A model generated the notes under the pieces. That model saw nothing but the letters and a program-made list of their open reading frames with translations. It searched no databases and was not told where the DNA came from. Position numbers and translations under genes: made by a program. This document shows, one piece after another, positions 62,039 through 64,000 of a stretch of 64,000 nt of DNA. Where the stretch lies: assembly GCA_911728435.2 (NCBI GenBank), contig OU452210.1, positions 5,270,001 to 5,334,000 on the forward strand, in the 5' to 3' direction. The first letter of the stretch is position 1. The number at the start of each line of letters is the position of its first letter. Source of the DNA: Apoderus coryli. Its lineage: Eukaryota > Arthropoda > Insecta > Coleoptera > Attelabidae.

Positions 62039-62127
62039 CTCGGTGCGATCACAGTAGTACAGTACTTGATAGCGCAAAATTGAATTGAATTCTCGGTGCG
62101 ATCACATAGTACAGTACTTGATAGCGC
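62039..62127. repeat. 53-bp tandem duplication
   Basis: CTCGGTGCGATCACA..GTACAGTACTTGATAGCGC occurs at 62039-62075 and again at 62092-62126, two units with a 53-base period. The surrounding 61.95-62.45 kb is less A/T-rich than the intron average, with GAGCG words also seen at 39.17 kb. Confidence 0.7.
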
Positions 62128-63075
62128 GGAGAGTGATTGGATGGGTGGACTGTTCTTTCGGACGAGTCGGTAGACTTGCCTATGCCAAGTAATTATTGAC
62201 TACATAGTCGTGGGTGCTGGCGGATGGCAGTCGAGGACCGTGGTTCGGATTTCACGCCAAACTGTAGGTATATGCTTACGCTGCGCTGACTGGATGTGAA
62301 TTCCATAACAAGATACCAATAATACAGAAAAAAAAGTACTTTACCAAAAAAATAGTTTGAACATAGAGCGCAAAGAGCGAGATAGAGCGGAGGTCGCCGG
62401 GGCAAGTGCCCACCGTGTTCCCCACACGGCACGCTACTAATTGGAATCTAATTTTATTGATAACTTACATCCTATTTATACCTATAAACTTGCATATTGT
62501 GCTGATGTAAGGTTCACCTAGTGAATCCAAATTTAGAATCTTTTTATTGATTAAATAAATATAAAACTGTTTAAAAACTATATTACAGATTCGTCGTTAT
62601 CCTATAGTTTACATTATTTTTGTATTTTACTTTATTGATATTGAATTTAAGATAAAACATGTATTTATTCTACAAGAGACGTATCTAAATAAATTCTAGA
62701 ATTAATAATATAATTGCCTATTTTAAATTAAAATATTATAATTATACACATTTGAAAATTAACGCCGAATACGATTTGAGAGAATTTACAGTATTTTGCT
62801 AGTCTTGGTTAAGCCCGAGCTCTTAGGTCTTAGCCACGCCACTGATGTGTTTTTAATAAATAAATGTGACCCACTAGTTTTTAAATTTCCCCTCGTTTGA
62901 ATAACCGTACACGATGTGCACTGTTACAGTAGCTAATTTTACCATTTCTGAAACATATAATTTTACAGAAGCTTTAATATAACTATCAAAAATAAACTCA
63001 TTATCTAACTGGAAAGATAATTATATTTTTAATATTATGTAGTTATTTATATATAATTTTTGTCCTCTGTTTCAG

Positions 63076-63165
63076 GCTCTAAGTGGTTTTCTAATGATGA
63101 TGACACAAAATGGTAAATTATTGTATATATCAGATAATGCTGCTGAGTACCTGGGTCATTCCATG
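63076..63165 (+). CDS. dys: dysfusion PAS-A first exon
   Basis: Thirty codons in phase 0, beginning [18 protein letters not shown] and continuing [12 protein letters not shown]. This is the start of PAS-A of Dys/NPAS4: first beta strand ([16 protein letters not shown]), then the helix [10 protein letters not shown] that forms part of the PAS fold used for partner choice. The acceptor is CTCTGTTTCAG|GCT at 63075. I chose the ATG|GTGAGT donor at 63165, because Dys proteins continue HSM then an acidic residue and the next exon is expected to supply it. A second donor, GAG|GTGAGC at 63180, would add five residues (VSVIE) in frame. The rest of PAS-A, PAS-B and the C-terminus lie beyond the window. 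Confidence 0.92.
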
Positions 63166-64000
63166 GTGAGTGTAATTGAGGTGAGCTAACTTTTTCAGCT
63201 TTTTTAAGCTAAAGAGTGAGCTTTAGTGTTTTGGAAAGTATGCGGATATCAAAGCTATGTACGATAACTCAAAAACCACTAACATATTTTAACGAAAATT
63301 GGTACAAAAATACCACAAGGCGTGTCTAGGTGCTGACTAACATTTAAGAAACATTGAGCGTAGGCAAGGGGTTTAACAAAGGGTGTAAAATTTAAAAAAT
63401 GCGTACTTCTTAAACTTATTCGAAATATTGAAAAGTAATCCGTTGTAGTCTCTAAGCTACATAAGTACATACCTAACTACAACAAACACCAATCTACCTA
63501 GGTCGATAGCATAGATTTAATAATTTAAATTTAACTTCCTTGAACTGGACTAAAAATTGTGGTGTACCTTTTAATTTGCCGCAAAATCATTTATATATTC
63601 TATATTTACTTTTGACGTAGCCGTACCATCACAATTCGGTACCCAACGCATTTATGTGCCATCAACATCAATGACAAAGCATTTTCAAGCTTTATTAATA
63701 TGTTTTCTACTCCTCCCATTATTACAATAATATGCTTTGTAACTATTATAACAAATGTTTTTTCTGTATGACAAGATAAGGGATAATATTGTGTATTTAT
63801 ATTTATATTACCAATCAAATCAAACATGGCTTACTGATAACTTTAACTAATTAACTGGATTCATATATACCTACCTGTTATAATGACTAATTTATAGTAT
63901 TTATAGTTAGAACTTTAAGTATTAAGTTTTACGTAAGCAGGAATCATTCATTGTGTTTAATTAGTGATTGCTAATGCGTATTTTATATTAACATAGGTTA
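63166..64000 (+). other. dys: dysfusion intron after PAS-A exon (5' part)
   Basis: The sequence after the GTGAGTGTA donor is A/T-rich and has stops in all + frames soon after the alternative donor at 63180. No further exon, RNA gene or recognisable repeat is visible up to the window end. Confidence 0.7.

Larger units (their letters stand above)
19225..63075 (+). other. dys: dysfusion intron, 43.9 kb
   Basis: Intron between the linker exon and the PAS-A exon, phase 0. It is packed with repeats annotated separately. No second host gene is evident on either strand, so this is a giant intron and not two unrelated loci. Stretches where I recognise nothing: 19900-23290, 23850-25590, 26000-27950, 28060-29130, 31250-34000 apart from a 117-codon ORF at 32060, 36700-39170, 39360-43140, 43610-46060, 50500-54800, 56000-57560 and 58450-60360. 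Two further unassigned pieces lie within or near other entries: 61530-62030 and 62450-63070. Confidence 0.8.

Noticed and set aside
1..64000. CRISPR array, operons, prokaryotic promoters
   Set aside because: Nothing of the kind is present; introns, polyadenylation-type tails and eukaryotic transposons show a nuclear eukaryotic sequence.

Overview
This window is A/T-rich animal DNA (visibly about 70% A+T), most likely from an insect. The reasons are three spliced exons of an insect-type dysfusion gene, Jockey/CR1-like and RNase H-bearing non-LTR retrotransposons, Ty3/Gypsy, Penelope-like and mariner remnants, tRNA-derived repeats and very long repeat-filled introns. I cannot name the order or species from sequence alone.

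The only host gene I can support is dysfusion (dys, the NPAS4-type bHLH-PAS transcription factor), on the + strand. Its bHLH exon is at 5406-5587, a short linker exon at 19163-19224, and the first PAS-A exon at 63076-63165. The splice sites are consensus and the phases fit: exon one ends with the first base of a codon, exon two supplies the next two, and exon three starts in phase 0. The N-terminal exon lies before this window and the rest of PAS-A and PAS-B lies after it. The window is therefore almost wholly intron: an upstream intron (ends 5405), a 13.6 kb intron and a 43.9 kb intron.

Region by region. 1-2860 holds the 3' part of a non-LTR element with one in-frame stop. 3.1-3.8 kb and 49.8-50.5 kb hold inverted copies of a repeat with a tRNA-like core. 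4.2-4.85 kb is a fold-back. 6.9-7.6 kb is a Gypsy relic. 13.2-14.0 kb is a 720-bp palindrome. 14.5-15.2 kb is a duplication with a nested MITE. 16.5 and 19.4-19.9 kb are tRNA-like SINE pieces. 17.4-17.9 and 25.7-26.0 kb are mariner relics. 23.3-23.85, 29.3-29.7 and 30.4-30.6 kb are non-LTR fragments. 27.95-28.05 kb is a full hammerhead ribozyme. 34.0-34.5, 35.9-36.7 and 43.1-43.6 kb are fold-backs. 46.06-48.15 kb is a complete DD41D mariner with an intact transposase. 48.7-49.25 kb is a Penelope-like reverse transcriptase relic. 54.8-58.4 kb holds broken mariner pieces. 60.36-60.6 kb is a third fold-back of the 13 kb type, and 60.68-61.5 kb is a second truncated LINE.

The most striking signal is a set of hammerhead-ribozyme motifs. 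One, at 27980-28024, has every core base, three helices and a GTC cleavage triplet, and lies in the sense orientation of dys. At least five shorter relatives share the CTGATGA / GAAAC core, but their helix II sequences differ while mostly staying paired. Several sit inside inverted-repeat elements whose outermost inverted segments differ from locus to locus. A Penelope-like RT relic in the same intron suggests the source family, because minimal hammerheads are known from Penelope-like elements.
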